This document shows positions 7,590 to 15,412 of a DNA stretch of 38,769 nt, piece after piece. The notes below the pieces were generated by a model. That model was not told the DNA's origin and made no database searches. It worked only from the letters and a program-made list of their open reading frames with translations. Both the position numbers and the translations under genes were made by a program. Numbering within the stretch: position 1 is the stretch's first letter; each line of letters starts with the position of its first letter. The DNA is taken from contig CAJMQV010000011.1 in NCBI GenBank assembly GCA_905215575.1, positions 1 through 38,769 of the forward strand, read 5' to 3'. Source of the DNA: an uncultured bacterium (GTDB lineage Bacteria; Bacteroidota; Bacteroidia; Bacteroidales; Bacteroidaceae).

Positions 7590-8914
7590 TGGTCAGAGCT
7601 AAGATATTGCTTTTGGGGTTTGTAAGTTTGCCTTGTTGCGTTTGGGCACAAAACAGTTCACGTGTAAAAGCGCTGAAGGTGAAGAAAACTGAGGTTCAGA
7701 AAAAGATAAACCAGTCCAAGACAGAGCTGAATCGTACTCGTAAAGATGTTGATTCCAAGATCAAGTCAATAAACTTCATTGATGTGCAGCTGGAAAGCCG
7801 TTTGCGTTATATTAATGAAATGGAGCAGAAGATTGCAACAGTTGACCGTCAGATCAATGGTCTGGAACAGCAAATCCGGATTCAGGAAGAGAATTTGGAG
7901 AAAGTAAAGAAGCGTTATAAGCAATCCTTATTGTATGCCCGTACCAATCAGGCAATACAGAGCCCGTTGATTTTTATATTCTCGGCAGAAAAGGTTACAC
8001 AGATGTACCGGCGTGCACGTTATGCACATGAATATGCCAAATATCAGAATGCGCTAGGAGAGCAGATCAAGCAGAAACAGAAGAAGCTGCTGGCAGATAA
8101 AGGGAGGTTGCTTGCCGCAAAAGGAGAGATGGCGGCATTGGTCCGTGAAACATTGCATCAGCGGAAACTGTTGTTTGAGCAGCAACAGCAGCAGAAAGAA
8201 GCTGTGGCCAGTTTGCAGAAACATGAAAAAATACTGGTGGAGCAGATAAATCGCCAGCAGAAGGAACTGGAAGCACTTGATCGGAAGATAGATGCAGTGA
8301 TTGCCGAAGAAATTGAGAAAGCGCGTCGTCGTGCGGCGGCAGAAGCCGAGCGTAAACGCAAGGCTGCAGAAGAGGCGGCTCGCAAAGCAAAGGCCAGCAC
8401 TTCTCGTAAACAGAGTAGTAAGTCACGTAGCAAAAAGGGAACTTCAGAGAAGAAGTCCGATATTGCAGGAGGAGCGTGGCGTACTCCAGTGGATAATGTG
8501 CTGAGTAATAATTTTGAGAAAAATAAAGGGCGTTTACCTGTGCCTATAACCGGAAGCTATATGATTTCCGGGCATTTTGGAACATATAATGTACCGGGAC
8601 TGAAGAATGTACGTTTGGATAACAAGGGTACTAACTATATCGGTCAGAAAGGCGCCCGTGCCCGTGCCATTTTCGATGGGGAGGTTACAGCTGTATTCCA
8701 ATATAGTGGTACCTACAATGTCTTGATTCGTCATGGTAACTATATTTCCGTTTATTGTAATCTTTCCAGTGTGATTGTACGTAACGGGCAAACTGTGCGC
8801 GCCCGTGATCTTATCGGAGCGATAGCAGAAGATGGGGCGGGTAAATGTGTTCTGCATTTCCAGTTGCGTAAAGAGCGCACTAAATTAAATCCCGAACAAT
8901 GGATTGGCAGATAG
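7589..8914 (+). CDS. EnvC-like murein hydrolase activator: coiled coil plus degenerate M23/LytM domain
   Basis: 441 aa. A signal peptide (about 1-20, ending 'VWAQ') is followed by a long coiled coil (about 25-260, rich in K/E/Q heptads with a basic-alanine segment near 240-270), a Ser/Lys-rich linker and a C-terminal M23/LytM domain (about 310-441). The metal-binding residues are gone. Where active enzymes have HxGxD, this reads 'NKGTNY'; where they have HxH it reads 'CVLHF', with only the second His kept. This is the pattern of EnvC, which activates cell-division amidases and does not cut peptidoglycan itself. Last gene of the dut-TPR-DUF4292 operon; its stop lies in a hairpin shared with the convergent gene. 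Confidence 0.85.
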   Translation: MVRAKILLLGFVSLPCCVWAQNSSRVKALKVKKTEVQKKINQSKTELNRTRKDVDSKIKSINFIDVQLESRLRYINEMEQKIATVDRQINGLEQQIRIQEENLEKVKKRYKQSLLYARTNQAIQSPLIFIFSAEKVTQMYRRARYAHEYAKYQNALGEQIKQKQKKLLADKGRLLAAKGEMAALVRETLHQRKLLFEQQQQQKEAVASLQKHEKILVEQINRQQKELEALDRKIDAVIAEEIEKARRRAAAEAERKRKAAEEAARKAKASTSRKQSSKSRSKKGTSEKKSDIAGGAWRTPVDNVLSNNFEKNKGRLPVPITGSYMISGHFGTYNVPGLKNVRLDNKGTNYIGQKGARARAIFDGEVTAVFQYSGTYNVLIRHGNYISVYCNLSSVIVRNGQTVRARDLIGAIAEDGAGKCVLHFQLRKERTKLNPEQWIGR

Positions 8915-8930
8915 GGAATCCCCTATCTGC
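8907..8930. terminator. Bidirectional hairpin containing both convergent stop codons
   Basis: A perfect 10-bp stem (gcagataggg with ccctatctgc) has a 4-nt loop. The TAG of the EnvC-like gene (8912-8914) and the TAG of the M20 gene (complement 8923-8925) are both in the stem. No good U-run follows on either strand, so it may act as an RNA 3'-end stabiliser or weak terminator. Confidence 0.6.
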
Positions 8931-9996
8931 TTATATCCAGTCCGTTCAGCAGATCATAATAGGTTTGTATAGCCTCGCTGATCTCGCTGATTTCTATATA
9001 TTCATCTGCTGTATGTGAGCGTGATGATGCGCCTGGTCCCATTTTCAAGGAAGGGAACTTCATCAGAGCCTGATCGGAAAGAGTGGGTGATCCGAAAGGC
9101 TTTTTGCCCATTTCCATGGCTTTCTGGATGATAGGATGCTCCAATGAAATTGAAGAAGAGTTTAAGCGGAATGAACGTGCTTTCGCTTCACTCTTGATAT
9201 GCTTGCAGATTGTTTCAAAGATTTCCTCATTACTGTATTTCTCGTTACTGCGGATATCCACTATAAAATGACATTGGTCAGGTACCACATTGTGCTGTGT
9301 TCCGGCCTGGATTACAGTAACGCTCATTTTTACAGGACCTAATAGTTCAGACTGCTGTTCAAACTGATAATCTCTGAACCATTGAATATCTTCCAAGGCC
9401 TTATATATGGCATTTACCCCTTCATTGCGGGCTGCGTGTCCGGACTTTCCATATGCTGTCACATCCAATACCATCAATCCTTTTTCGGCTACAGCCGGTT
9501 GCATTTGGGTCGGTTCGCCAACCAAAGCCACGTGGATAGGAGGAAGCTGTGGTAATATTTTTTCAATTCCATTCTTTCCGGAAACCTCTTCTTCTGCTGA
9601 TGCCAGAAAAATGAGATTGTAGGGCTGATTCTGTTTTGAGAGTTCACGAAATACTTGCAGAAGTGATACCAGACTGGCGCCAGCATCATTGCTTCCCAAT
9701 CCATATAACCGGCCATTTTCTATTACAGGCTCAAAAGGAGCCTTTTTCCAGGTACTTACCGGTTTTACGGTATCAATGTGAGAATTAAGCAACAGGGTAG
9801 GTTTGCTATAATCATAGGACGGAGCCATACACCAGATGTTGTTTCCGTCGCGCATCGTTTCGATGCCGTTGCTTTGGATGAAACCTTCCAATAGGTCTGC
9901 AGCCTGATTCTCTTCTCTGCTTATTGATGGAATTCGGATTAAGTCACTTAACAACTCAACCGCTTCCTGAGTCAAAAATTCTGTATCTATCATCAT
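8923..9996 (-). CDS. argE: M20-family deacetylase, probable N-acetyl/N-succinylornithine deacetylase (ArgE type)
   Basis: 357 aa from the ATG at 9996. Longer in-frame starts up to 10128 are rejected because the -7 box TATCTTTG lies at 10016-10023 and transcription should begin near 10010. The M20 zinc-peptidase motifs are complete: 'LLNSHIDTV' (His, Asp), 'LGSNDAGASL' (bridging Asp), 'SAEEEVSG' (general-base Glu pair), 'VGEPTQ' and 'SRSHTADEY' (C-terminal His). The small size and 'GSNDAGASL' fit the ArgE/DapE branch. Bacteroides makes arginine through N-succinylated intermediates, so the natural substrate may be N-succinylornithine. No arg genes are adjacent, so the exact substrate is inferred. 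Divergent from the acyl-CoA ligase. Confidence 0.75.
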   Translation of the reverse strand: MMIDTEFLTQEAVELLSDLIRIPSISREENQAADLLEGFIQSNGIETMRDGNNIWCMAPSYDYSKPTLLLNSHIDTVKPVSTWKKAPFEPVIENGRLYGLGSNDAGASLVSLLQVFRELSKQNQPYNLIFLASAEEEVSGKNGIEKILPQLPPIHVALVGEPTQMQPAVAEKGLMVLDVTAYGKSGHAARNEGVNAIYKALEDIQWFRDYQFEQQSELLGPVKMSVTVIQAGTQHNVVPDQCHFIVDIRSNEKYSNEEIFETICKHIKSEAKARSFRLNSSSISLEHPIIQKAMEMGKKPFGSPTLSDQALMKFPSLKMGPGASSRSHTADEYIEISEISEAIQTYYDLLNGLDISR

Positions 9997-10015
9997 AAAT
10001 CGATTCATTTTAGAG

Positions 10016-10023
10016 CAAAGATA
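10016..10023 (-). promoter_or_regulatory. -7 box for the M20 deacetylase
   Basis: TATCTTTG on the minus strand. It lies only 7 nt upstream of the ATG at 10008 and 19 nt upstream of that at 9996, so the transcript has a very short leader. This decides the start choice. Confidence 0.65.
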
Positions 10024-10088
10024 TAATGAATAAAAAAAATAGATAAATTTTTTTAGAATTCTTATGCGAATAATTTCACTTAAAACTA

Positions 10089-10096
10089 TATCTTTG
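10089..10096 (+). promoter_or_regulatory. -7 box for the acyl-CoA ligase
   Basis: TATCTTTG, 21 nt upstream of the ATG at 10118. No convincing -33 element is visible. It sits back-to-back with the promoter of the M20 gene. Confidence 0.6.
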
Positions 10097-10117
10097 TAAA
10101 GTGAAAAATCTGAAGTT

Positions 10118-11926
10118 ATGGTAAACATGAGTCCTTTTGCTGTTCTGGTTCATGAACAAGCAAAAAAATATGGTGAGCGAACTGCCTTGTCTTACAGAGA
10201 TTATGATCAGAACAAGTGGATTCCTATTTCTTGGAATGCTTTTTCCGATACAGTGCGCAAGGTGTCCAATGCGCTTCTGGCTTTAGGCGTAGAAGTGCAG
10301 GAAAACATTGCGGTCTTTTCGCAAAATAAACCGGAGTGTCTGTTTGTTGACTTCGGAGCCTATGGAGTACGAGGAGTAACGATTCCTTTCTATGCAACAA
10401 GTTCCGAGGCACAGGTCAAATATATGGTGCATGATGCTTCGATACGTTATATTTTTGTGGGTGAACAATATCAGTATGACATTGCTTTTCGGGTAATGCC
10501 TTTATGTGACACCTTGCTGAAACTTATTATATTCGATCGTGCTGTGGTGAAGAATCCGCAAGATCAGGTATCTATATATTTTGACGAATTTTTGGCTTTA
10601 GGCGAAGGTTTGCCTTATCAGAAAGAGGTGGAAGCACGGAGTCAGTCTGCTTGTTTGGCCGATAAAGCCAATATCCTTTATACTTCTGGCACAACGGGCG
10701 ACAGTAAAGGCGTAGTTCTCACACATCTGATGTATCATGACGCAGTGATTGCAAACGATCGGGTTCTGAATCTTAGTGAAGAGGATGTGTTCTTGAATTT
10801 TCTTCCTTTTACTCATGTATTTGAGCGTGCCTGGTCTTATTTGGGTATTACAGAGGGTGTACAGTTGGCTATCAATTTACGTCCTATGGATATTTTGCAG
10901 TCTCTTCAGGAAGTGCATCCTACCTGCATGTGTGCCGTACCTCGTTTCTGGGAGAAAGTTTATGCCGGTGTTCAGGAAAAGATACGCCACAGCAATCCGA
11001 TGCAGCGCAAATTGTTGCATGAGGCCTTGCGTGTAGGAAAAGAATATAATGTAAAATATAAATTACGCAATATACCTGCTCCATTGCCGCTTCGTTTGCG
11101 TTATGGCTTCTTTGAAAAGACGGTTATTGCACTTCTTAAGAAGACTTTGGGATTGGAACGTGCCAACTTCTTCCCAACAGCAGGAGCTGCTATTCCACCT
11201 GTTATCGAGGAGTTTGTTCATTCTGCAGGTATTCGTATGGTTGCCGGTTACGGATTGACAGAATCCACTGCTACAGTATCTTGTGACTGGTTGGGTAAAG
11301 TTAAAACTATCGGTTCTGTAGGACGTGTCATAGATGGAGTAGAGCTGAAGATTGGTGAGCAGAATGAAATCCTTTTGCGTGGAAACTCTATTACTAAAGA
11401 ATATTATAAGAAAGAAGAGGCAACACGGAATGCTATAGATGCTGATGGTTGGTTCCATACCGGAGATGCCGGCTATCTGAAAGACGGAGAGCTTTATCTT
11501 ACAGAGCGTATTAAGGACTTGTTCAAAACATCCAATGGAAAATATATCGCTCCGCAGATGATTGAATCCAAACTGGTGGTAGATCGTTTTATTGACCAGA
11601 TTGTAGTTATTGCTGACCAACGTAAATTTGTGTCTGCTCTAATTGTACCGGAATACAATCTCCTGAAAGAGTTCGCAGCAAAGAAAGATATACAATATAC
11701 AGATATTACTGATTTGTGTGCCAAACCGGAGATTATGCGTCTATTAATGGCTCGCATTGATACGTTACAACAAGAATTTGCTCATTACGAACAGATTAAG
11801 CGCATTACGATACTTCCGGAGCCATTCAGTATGGAGAAAGGTGAGCTGACGAACACTTTAAAGGTGAAACGTCCGGTAATCAACATCAATTATAAAGAAC
11901 AGATTGATGCCATGTATGCCGAGTAA
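10118..11926 (+). CDS. Long-chain fatty-acid--CoA ligase (AMP-forming)
   Basis: 602 aa. Adenylate-forming enzyme that activates fatty acids through acyl-AMP to acyl-CoA. The P-loop-like motif 'YTSGTTGDSKG' is at 188-198, the A5 motif 'GYGLTEST' near 375, and the hinge region 'TGDAGYLKDGELYLTERIKD' follows. Near 470, 'KTSNGKYIAPQMIE' is typical of the long-chain (FAA1/COG1022) branch. No membrane segment or signal. Another in-frame ATG lies three codons in (10127). Bacteroides do little beta-oxidation, so it more likely recycles or incorporates exogenous fatty acids into lipids. It ends at a terminator that overlaps the prfB promoter. Confidence 0.9.
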   Translation: MVNMSPFAVLVHEQAKKYGERTALSYRDYDQNKWIPISWNAFSDTVRKVSNALLALGVEVQENIAVFSQNKPECLFVDFGAYGVRGVTIPFYATSSEAQVKYMVHDASIRYIFVGEQYQYDIAFRVMPLCDTLLKLIIFDRAVVKNPQDQVSIYFDEFLALGEGLPYQKEVEARSQSACLADKANILYTSGTTGDSKGVVLTHLMYHDAVIANDRVLNLSEEDVFLNFLPFTHVFERAWSYLGITEGVQLAINLRPMDILQSLQEVHPTCMCAVPRFWEKVYAGVQEKIRHSNPMQRKLLHEALRVGKEYNVKYKLRNIPAPLPLRLRYGFFEKTVIALLKKTLGLERANFFPTAGAAIPPVIEEFVHSAGIRMVAGYGLTESTATVSCDWLGKVKTIGSVGRVIDGVELKIGEQNEILLRGNSITKEYYKKEEATRNAIDADGWFHTGDAGYLKDGELYLTERIKDLFKTSNGKYIAPQMIESKLVVDRFIDQIVVIADQRKFVSALIVPEYNLLKEFAAKKDIQYTDITDLCAKPEIMRLLMARIDTLQQEFAHYEQIKRITILPEPFSMEKGELTNTLKVKRPVININYKEQIDAMYAE

Positions 11927-11951
11927 CAGGCGCTAAAGAATAAAAAATCAG

Positions 11952-12009
11952 GCTTTTCTATATCAGGCTAATGAATATTCGTTATCTTTGCATATAGAAA
12001 AGCTTTTTT
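11952..12009 (+). terminator. Terminator of the acyl-CoA ligase gene, with the prfB promoter in its loop
   Basis: A perfect 12-bp inverted repeat (gcttttctatat at 11952-11963, atatagaaaagc at 11992-12003) is followed directly by TTTTTT. The 28-nt loop contains the prfB -7 box. Transcripts from upstream can form the hairpin and stop. Transcripts starting at the prfB promoter lack the left arm and pass through. Confidence 0.65.
11983..11990 (+). promoter_or_regulatory. -7 box for prfB
   Basis: TATCTTTG, 23 nt upstream of the prfB ATG at 12014. It sits in the loop of the upstream gene's terminator hairpin. No clear -33 element. Confidence 0.6.
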
Positions 12010-12013
12010 ATTT

Positions 12014-13132
12014 ATGATAACCATTGATCAACTGAAGAATGTGAAAGAACGTACTGCCGCCTTGTATCGGTATTTGGATATCGAAAACAAGAAAGTGCAG
12101 GTAGAGGAAGAACAGCTGAGAACACAGGCCCCGGGTTTCTGGGATGATGCCAAGGCCGCAGAAGAGCAGATGAAGAAAGTCAAAGGCTTGCAGAAATGGA
12201 TAGAGGGATATACCGAGGTTAAGACTCTGTCTGACGAACTGGAACTGGCTTTTGATTTTTATAAAGAGGAGATGGTCACCGAAGAGGAAGTGGATGAGGC
12301 ATATGCCAAAGCCATTAGTGCCTTGGAAGATCTGGAGTTGCGCAATATGTTGCGTCAGGAAGAAGATCCTATGGATGCCGTATTGAAAATCAACTCTGGT
12401 GCCGGAGGTACTGAGAGTCAGGATTGGGCATCAATGCTCATGCGTCTGTATATGCGTTGGGCGGAGTCACATGGTTATAAATGCACCATCAGTAATTTGC
12501 AGGATGGTGATGAAGCCGGCATCAAGACGGTGACCATGCAGATTGAGGGTGAATTCGCTTATGGCTATCTCAAATCTGAGAATGGAGTGCACCGTTTGGT
12601 GCGTGTATCGCCTTACAATGCTCAGGGTAAGCGTATGACTTCTTTTGCTTCCGTGTTCGTTACTCCTTTGGTTGATGATACGATAGAGATCTATGTGGAT
12701 CCTTCAAAAGTATCTTGGGATCTGTTCCGATCTGGTGGAGCTGGTGGACAGAATGTGAACAAGGTGGAAACCGGAGTACGTCTGCGTTACCAGTATGTAG
12801 ATCCCGATACCGGTGAGGAAGAAGAAATCCTCATTGAGAACACAGAGAGCCGTAAACAGCTTGAGAATCGTGAAAACGCCATGCGCCTTTTGAAATCACA
12901 GCTCTACGACCGTGCTTTGCAGAAGCGTAAGGCTGCTCAGGCCAAGATTGAGGCTGGAAAGAAAAAAATCGAATGGGGTAGTCAGATCCGCAGTTATGTA
13001 TTCGACGATCGCAGAGTAAAAGACCACCGGACGAATTTCCAGACTTCTGACGTTAATGGTGTGATGGACGGAAAGATCGATGGCTTCATCAAGGCTTATC
13101 TGATGGAGTTTGCCGGTGAGGAAAATGTATAA
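12014..13132 (+). CDS. prfB: Peptide chain release factor 2, no programmed frameshift
   Basis: 372 aa. Class-I release factor for UGA/UAA codons. The peptidyl-tRNA hydrolysis motif GGQ is at 244-246 within 'RSGGAGGQNVNKVETGV'. The stop-codon recognition tripeptide (SPF in E. coli RF2) is SPY here, at 199-201. Many bacterial prfB genes need a +1 frameshift at CUU UGA C near codon 25; here the equivalent 'RYLDIENKK' region is read straight through (tat ttg gat atc), with no in-frame UGA. So this copy lacks autoregulation by frameshifting. First gene of an operon with a 49-aa membrane protein (21 nt later) and a CYTH protein. Confidence 0.96.
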   Translation: MITIDQLKNVKERTAALYRYLDIENKKVQVEEEQLRTQAPGFWDDAKAAEEQMKKVKGLQKWIEGYTEVKTLSDELELAFDFYKEEMVTEEEVDEAYAKAISALEDLELRNMLRQEEDPMDAVLKINSGAGGTESQDWASMLMRLYMRWAESHGYKCTISNLQDGDEAGIKTVTMQIEGEFAYGYLKSENGVHRLVRVSPYNAQGKRMTSFASVFVTPLVDDTIEIYVDPSKVSWDLFRSGGAGGQNVNKVETGVRLRYQYVDPDTGEEEEILIENTESRKQLENRENAMRLLKSQLYDRALQKRKAAQAKIEAGKKKIEWGSQIRSYVFDDRRVKDHRTNFQTSDVNGVMDGKIDGFIKAYLMEFAGEENV

Positions 13133-13153
13133 ACCTTTTAAACGGATAGCCGT

Positions 13154-13303
13154 ATGAGTGAGAAAAGAAGAAAGAAGGCTGCTCATCGTGCAGAGTTGCA
13201 GGAGCAGCAGGGCAAGCGTGTGATCCGATCTTTGATCGGTGTTCTGATCTTGTTGTGTATTCTGAGTTTGATAGCCTTTTCAATCGTAGGAAATGCATTT
13301 TGA
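13154..13303 (+). CDS. 49-aa single-span membrane micro-protein
   Basis: Starts at the ATG 21 nt after the prfB stop. Its TGA (13301-13303) overlaps the following CYTH ORF, whose ATG is at 13293, by 11 bases. The first 25 residues are strongly charged and mostly basic ('MSEKRRKKAAHRAELQEQQG'). They are followed by one hydrophobic helix, about residues 26-46 (LIGVLILLCILSLIAFSIV), and a short tail. By the positive-inside rule the N-terminus is cytoplasmic. The tight packing between two real genes supports it being coding. Function unknown. Confidence 0.75.
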   Translation: MSEKRRKKAAHRAELQEQQGKRVIRSLIGVLILLCILSLIAFSIVGNAF

Positions 13304-13787
13304 GATAGAGCGTAAGTTTCTGGTCAAGGGCCCTTTTAAGGAACTGGCTTCTTCTTCCAGCCGCATCGTGCAAGGATATATTTCAAGCATGAAGGGGCGC
13401 ACAGTGCGGGTACGAATCCGTGATGACAAGGGGTATCTCACCATTAAGGGACCATCAGATCAGGGCGGTTTGGTGCGTTATGAGTTTGAGAAAGAGATTT
13501 CTCTTCAGGATGCACGTGACCTGATGAAGATCTGTGAACCAGGTATTATTGATAAGACCCGATATTTGGTGCCTTATGAAGGCCATGTATTTGAGGTGGA
13601 TGAATTTTATGGCGATAATGAGGGATTGATATTAGCTGAAGTGGAACTGGCTTCTCCCGATGAGCCTTTTGAGCGTCCGGAGTTTCTGGGGCGTGAGGTG
13701 ACGGGCGACCGCCGTTTCTATAATTCCTGTATGCGTGTCAATCCTTATTGTCAATGGAAAGATGATATACGCGACTGGTTGGAGTAA
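13293..13787 (+). CDS. CYTH-domain protein (triphosphate tunnel enzyme)
   Basis: 164 aa. The N-terminal ExExK signature is 'EIERKFLV' (Glu4, Glu6, Lys8). Alternating charged strands follow: 'TVRVRIRDDKGYLTIKGP', 'RYEFEKEIS', 'TRYLVPYEGHVFEVDEF' and 'LILAEVELASPDE'. Together they line the tunnel that binds triphosphate substrates with divalent metal. Bacterial relatives are triphosphatases acting on inorganic tripolyphosphate, thiamine triphosphate or nucleotides, and some are class IV adenylyl cyclases; the sequence does not tell which. Its start overlaps the end of the 49-aa gene, so translation is likely coupled within the prfB operon. It ends at a strong shared terminator. Confidence 0.9.
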   Translation: MHFEIERKFLVKGPFKELASSSSRIVQGYISSMKGRTVRVRIRDDKGYLTIKGPSDQGGLVRYEFEKEISLQDARDLMKICEPGIIDKTRYLVPYEGHVFEVDEFYGDNEGLILAEVELASPDEPFERPEFLGREVTGDRRFYNSCMRVNPYCQWKDDIRDWLE

Positions 13788-13818
13788 TTATAATTATTGT
13801 CAGTCGTGGAATGGATAA

Positions 13819-13872
13819 AAAAACTGTTCCGGAGAAGAGATTTTGAAGTAGCTCTTCTCCGGAACAGTTTTT
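13819..13872. terminator. Bidirectional terminator between the CYTH gene and lrgB
   Basis: A perfect 21-bp stem (13819-13839 with 13852-13872, core ctgttccggagaagag) has a 12-nt loop. It is flanked by A-runs and T-runs, so it works from both convergent sides. Confidence 0.92.
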
Positions 13873-13884
13873 ATTTAAATAAGA

Positions 13885-14580
13885 TTATACGATTCCCATC
13901 AAATGAAGTACCACTGGGGCAAGGATAGCCGTAAGCAATCCGTTTAGGATCAGTCCCAGACTGGCATACGCACCATATTTCCGTCCATACTCCATGGCTT
14001 TCGAAGTGCCCACGGCATGTGAAGCCGTACCCATGCTTAGTCCTTGGGCTATAGGACTTTTGACGCGGCCTACTTGCAGTAGCTTGAATCCGCAAACTGC
14101 TCCGAATAAACCGACAATCACTACGATGGCGGCGGTAAGTGAGGGGATGCCACCCAGTGACTGGGTTACTTCCATAGCGATAGGTGTGGTGACTGATTTG
14201 GGAGCCAGTGAGATGATGATTTCTTTTGATGCTCCCAGCCATTTGGCAGTAAGTACTACGGATACAATACCTACTACGCAGCCCACCAATTGGGAAATTA
14301 ATAAGGGAAGCAGCTGTCGCTTGATACTTTTAAGTTGCAAATAAAGAGGTACTCCTAATGCAACGATGGCTGGTTTAAGCCAGAAGTCGATGATGGAAGC
14401 GCTTTTGGAGTAGCTTTCATAAGAGATACCTGTAAGCTTCAGAATACCGATCAAGACTACTATAGCCACTAAAATCGGATTCAGGACTACCCATCCGGTA
14501 TAGGCCTGTAATTTCTTGGCCGCATAATACACACCGAATGTCAGTGCTATGATGAAAAAATTATCGTTTAGGAATTCCAT
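13885..14580 (-). CDS. lrgB: LrgB family membrane protein
   Basis: 231 aa with about seven to eight hydrophobic segments. Family motifs include 'LAPKSVTTPIAMEV' and the C-terminal 'GTASHAVGTSKAMEYG'. LrgB works with the holin-like LrgA; the pair affects murein hydrolase activity and, in several bacteria and plastids, transports small carboxylates such as pyruvate or glycolate. Its start overlaps the end of lrgA by 20 bases, so the two are co-translated. The physiological substrate cannot be told here. Confidence 0.92.
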   Translation of the reverse strand: MEFLNDNFFIIALTFGVYYAAKKLQAYTGWVVLNPILVAIVVLIGILKLTGISYESYSKSASIIDFWLKPAIVALGVPLYLQLKSIKRQLLPLLISQLVGCVVGIVSVVLTAKWLGASKEIIISLAPKSVTTPIAMEVTQSLGGIPSLTAAIVVIVGLFGAVCGFKLLQVGRVKSPIAQGLSMGTASHAVGTSKAMEYGRKYGAYASLGLILNGLLTAILAPVVLHLMGIV

Positions 14581-14911
14581 GTTTTCTTACCCATTGATGC
14601 ACGTGGCCGGTTACTACTAAAACTAATATTGTGCTGACAATTGTGGCGATGACAATCGGCCAGAATTCGGCAGCAATCACATCAAAATAAAGCATCAGCG
14701 CCACACCGGGCGGTACAAAGAAGAAACCTAAGTTGCTGACTAAGAAATCCGAAAGTCCCTTGATCCATTCCTGTTTGATCCATCCCATTTGTAGAATAGC
14801 TGTCAGCAGCAACATACCGATAATGCTTCCCGGAAGTTTTATTCCGGTGAGCCATACCAAAAAATCACCGGCTGCAAGGCATCCAAACAAGATTGTGCAT
14901 TGTTTAACCAT
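14561..14911 (-). CDS. lrgA: LrgA/CidA family holin-like protein
   Basis: 116 aa with four predicted membrane segments. The family signature 'LPGSIIGMLLL' is near residues 27-37, and 'FFVPPGVALM' near 72-81. Partner of LrgB, whose gene overlaps its end by 20 bases. The ATG at 14911 is preceded by a -7 box at 14958-14965. Confidence 0.92.
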   Translation of the reverse strand: MVKQCTILFGCLAAGDFLVWLTGIKLPGSIIGMLLLTAILQMGWIKQEWIKGLSDFLVSNLGFFFVPPGVALMLYFDVIAAEFWPIVIATIVSTILVLVVTGHVHQWVRKHGIPKR

Positions 14912-14957
14912 ACCTAATAAATTAATATCCTAAAAACCTCTTTTTACTTTCAGGCTG

Positions 14958-14965
14958 CAAAACTA
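14958..14965 (-). promoter_or_regulatory. -7 box for lrgAB
   Basis: TAGTTTTG on the minus strand, 46 nt upstream of the lrgA ATG. No clear -33 element. Confidence 0.55.
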
Positions 14966-15393
14966 CAGCATATCTTTTAAATGTGGAAATTTATTCCGAT
15001 AAAAATCCATTATGATTTTCTTTTGTTAAGTATCTGTGTTTTTTATGGGGGATTTTTTACTTTTCAGTTGTTTTAGATGTTTTTTTCTTTCGTATTGTGA
15101 GGTCGTATATTGGGAACTCATTCTTCTTAAAAAGAAAATTTATTTCGCAGTTACTGTTTAACTTTAAAATGAAAGCTCTTTCTGAAAATAGAAAGGCAAC
15201 ACTATTCATAAGGATATTCCGAATAATGTTGCGCTTTCTAACTGTGTAAAATGAGATTGAATAGATTTGCGTGTTTGCTGTTTGTGCTGTTTGTGTTTCG
15301 AAAGCTATGCATTCGATTATACTTTCCTGATCGTTCTTTAGTATTTCTGTACTTTTATGTGCATAGGATTTATGGTGTAGATACGCTGTTTGC
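14966..15393. other. AT-rich intergenic stretch without a convincing gene
   Basis: Open frames on both strands here (15057-15428 minus, 15251-15493 plus) have AT-driven composition, no recognisable motif, and overlap the small RNA below. I do not call them. The only visible structure is the hairpin at 15189-15240. Confidence 0.6.
15189..15240 (-). repeat. Imperfect inverted repeat, possible terminator
   Basis: Arms tagaaag/ctttcta, then caaca/tgttg and tattc/gaata with small mismatches, close on a 13-nt loop. On the minus strand it is followed by a T-rich stretch, so it could be a back-up terminator for the small RNA or mark an unrecognised short transcript. Confidence 0.4.
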
Positions 15394-15412
15394 AAAAACC
15401 ACGAAGCGTGGT
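15394..15412 (-). terminator. Intrinsic terminator of the candidate small RNA
   Basis: A 6-bp stem accacg/cgtggt with a 3-nt loop, followed on the minus strand by TTTT(T). Confidence 0.75.

Noticed and set aside
9997..10128. 44-residue extension of the M20 deacetylase
   Set aside because: The promoter -7 box of the gene lies within it and it would run into the divergent acyl-CoA ligase gene.
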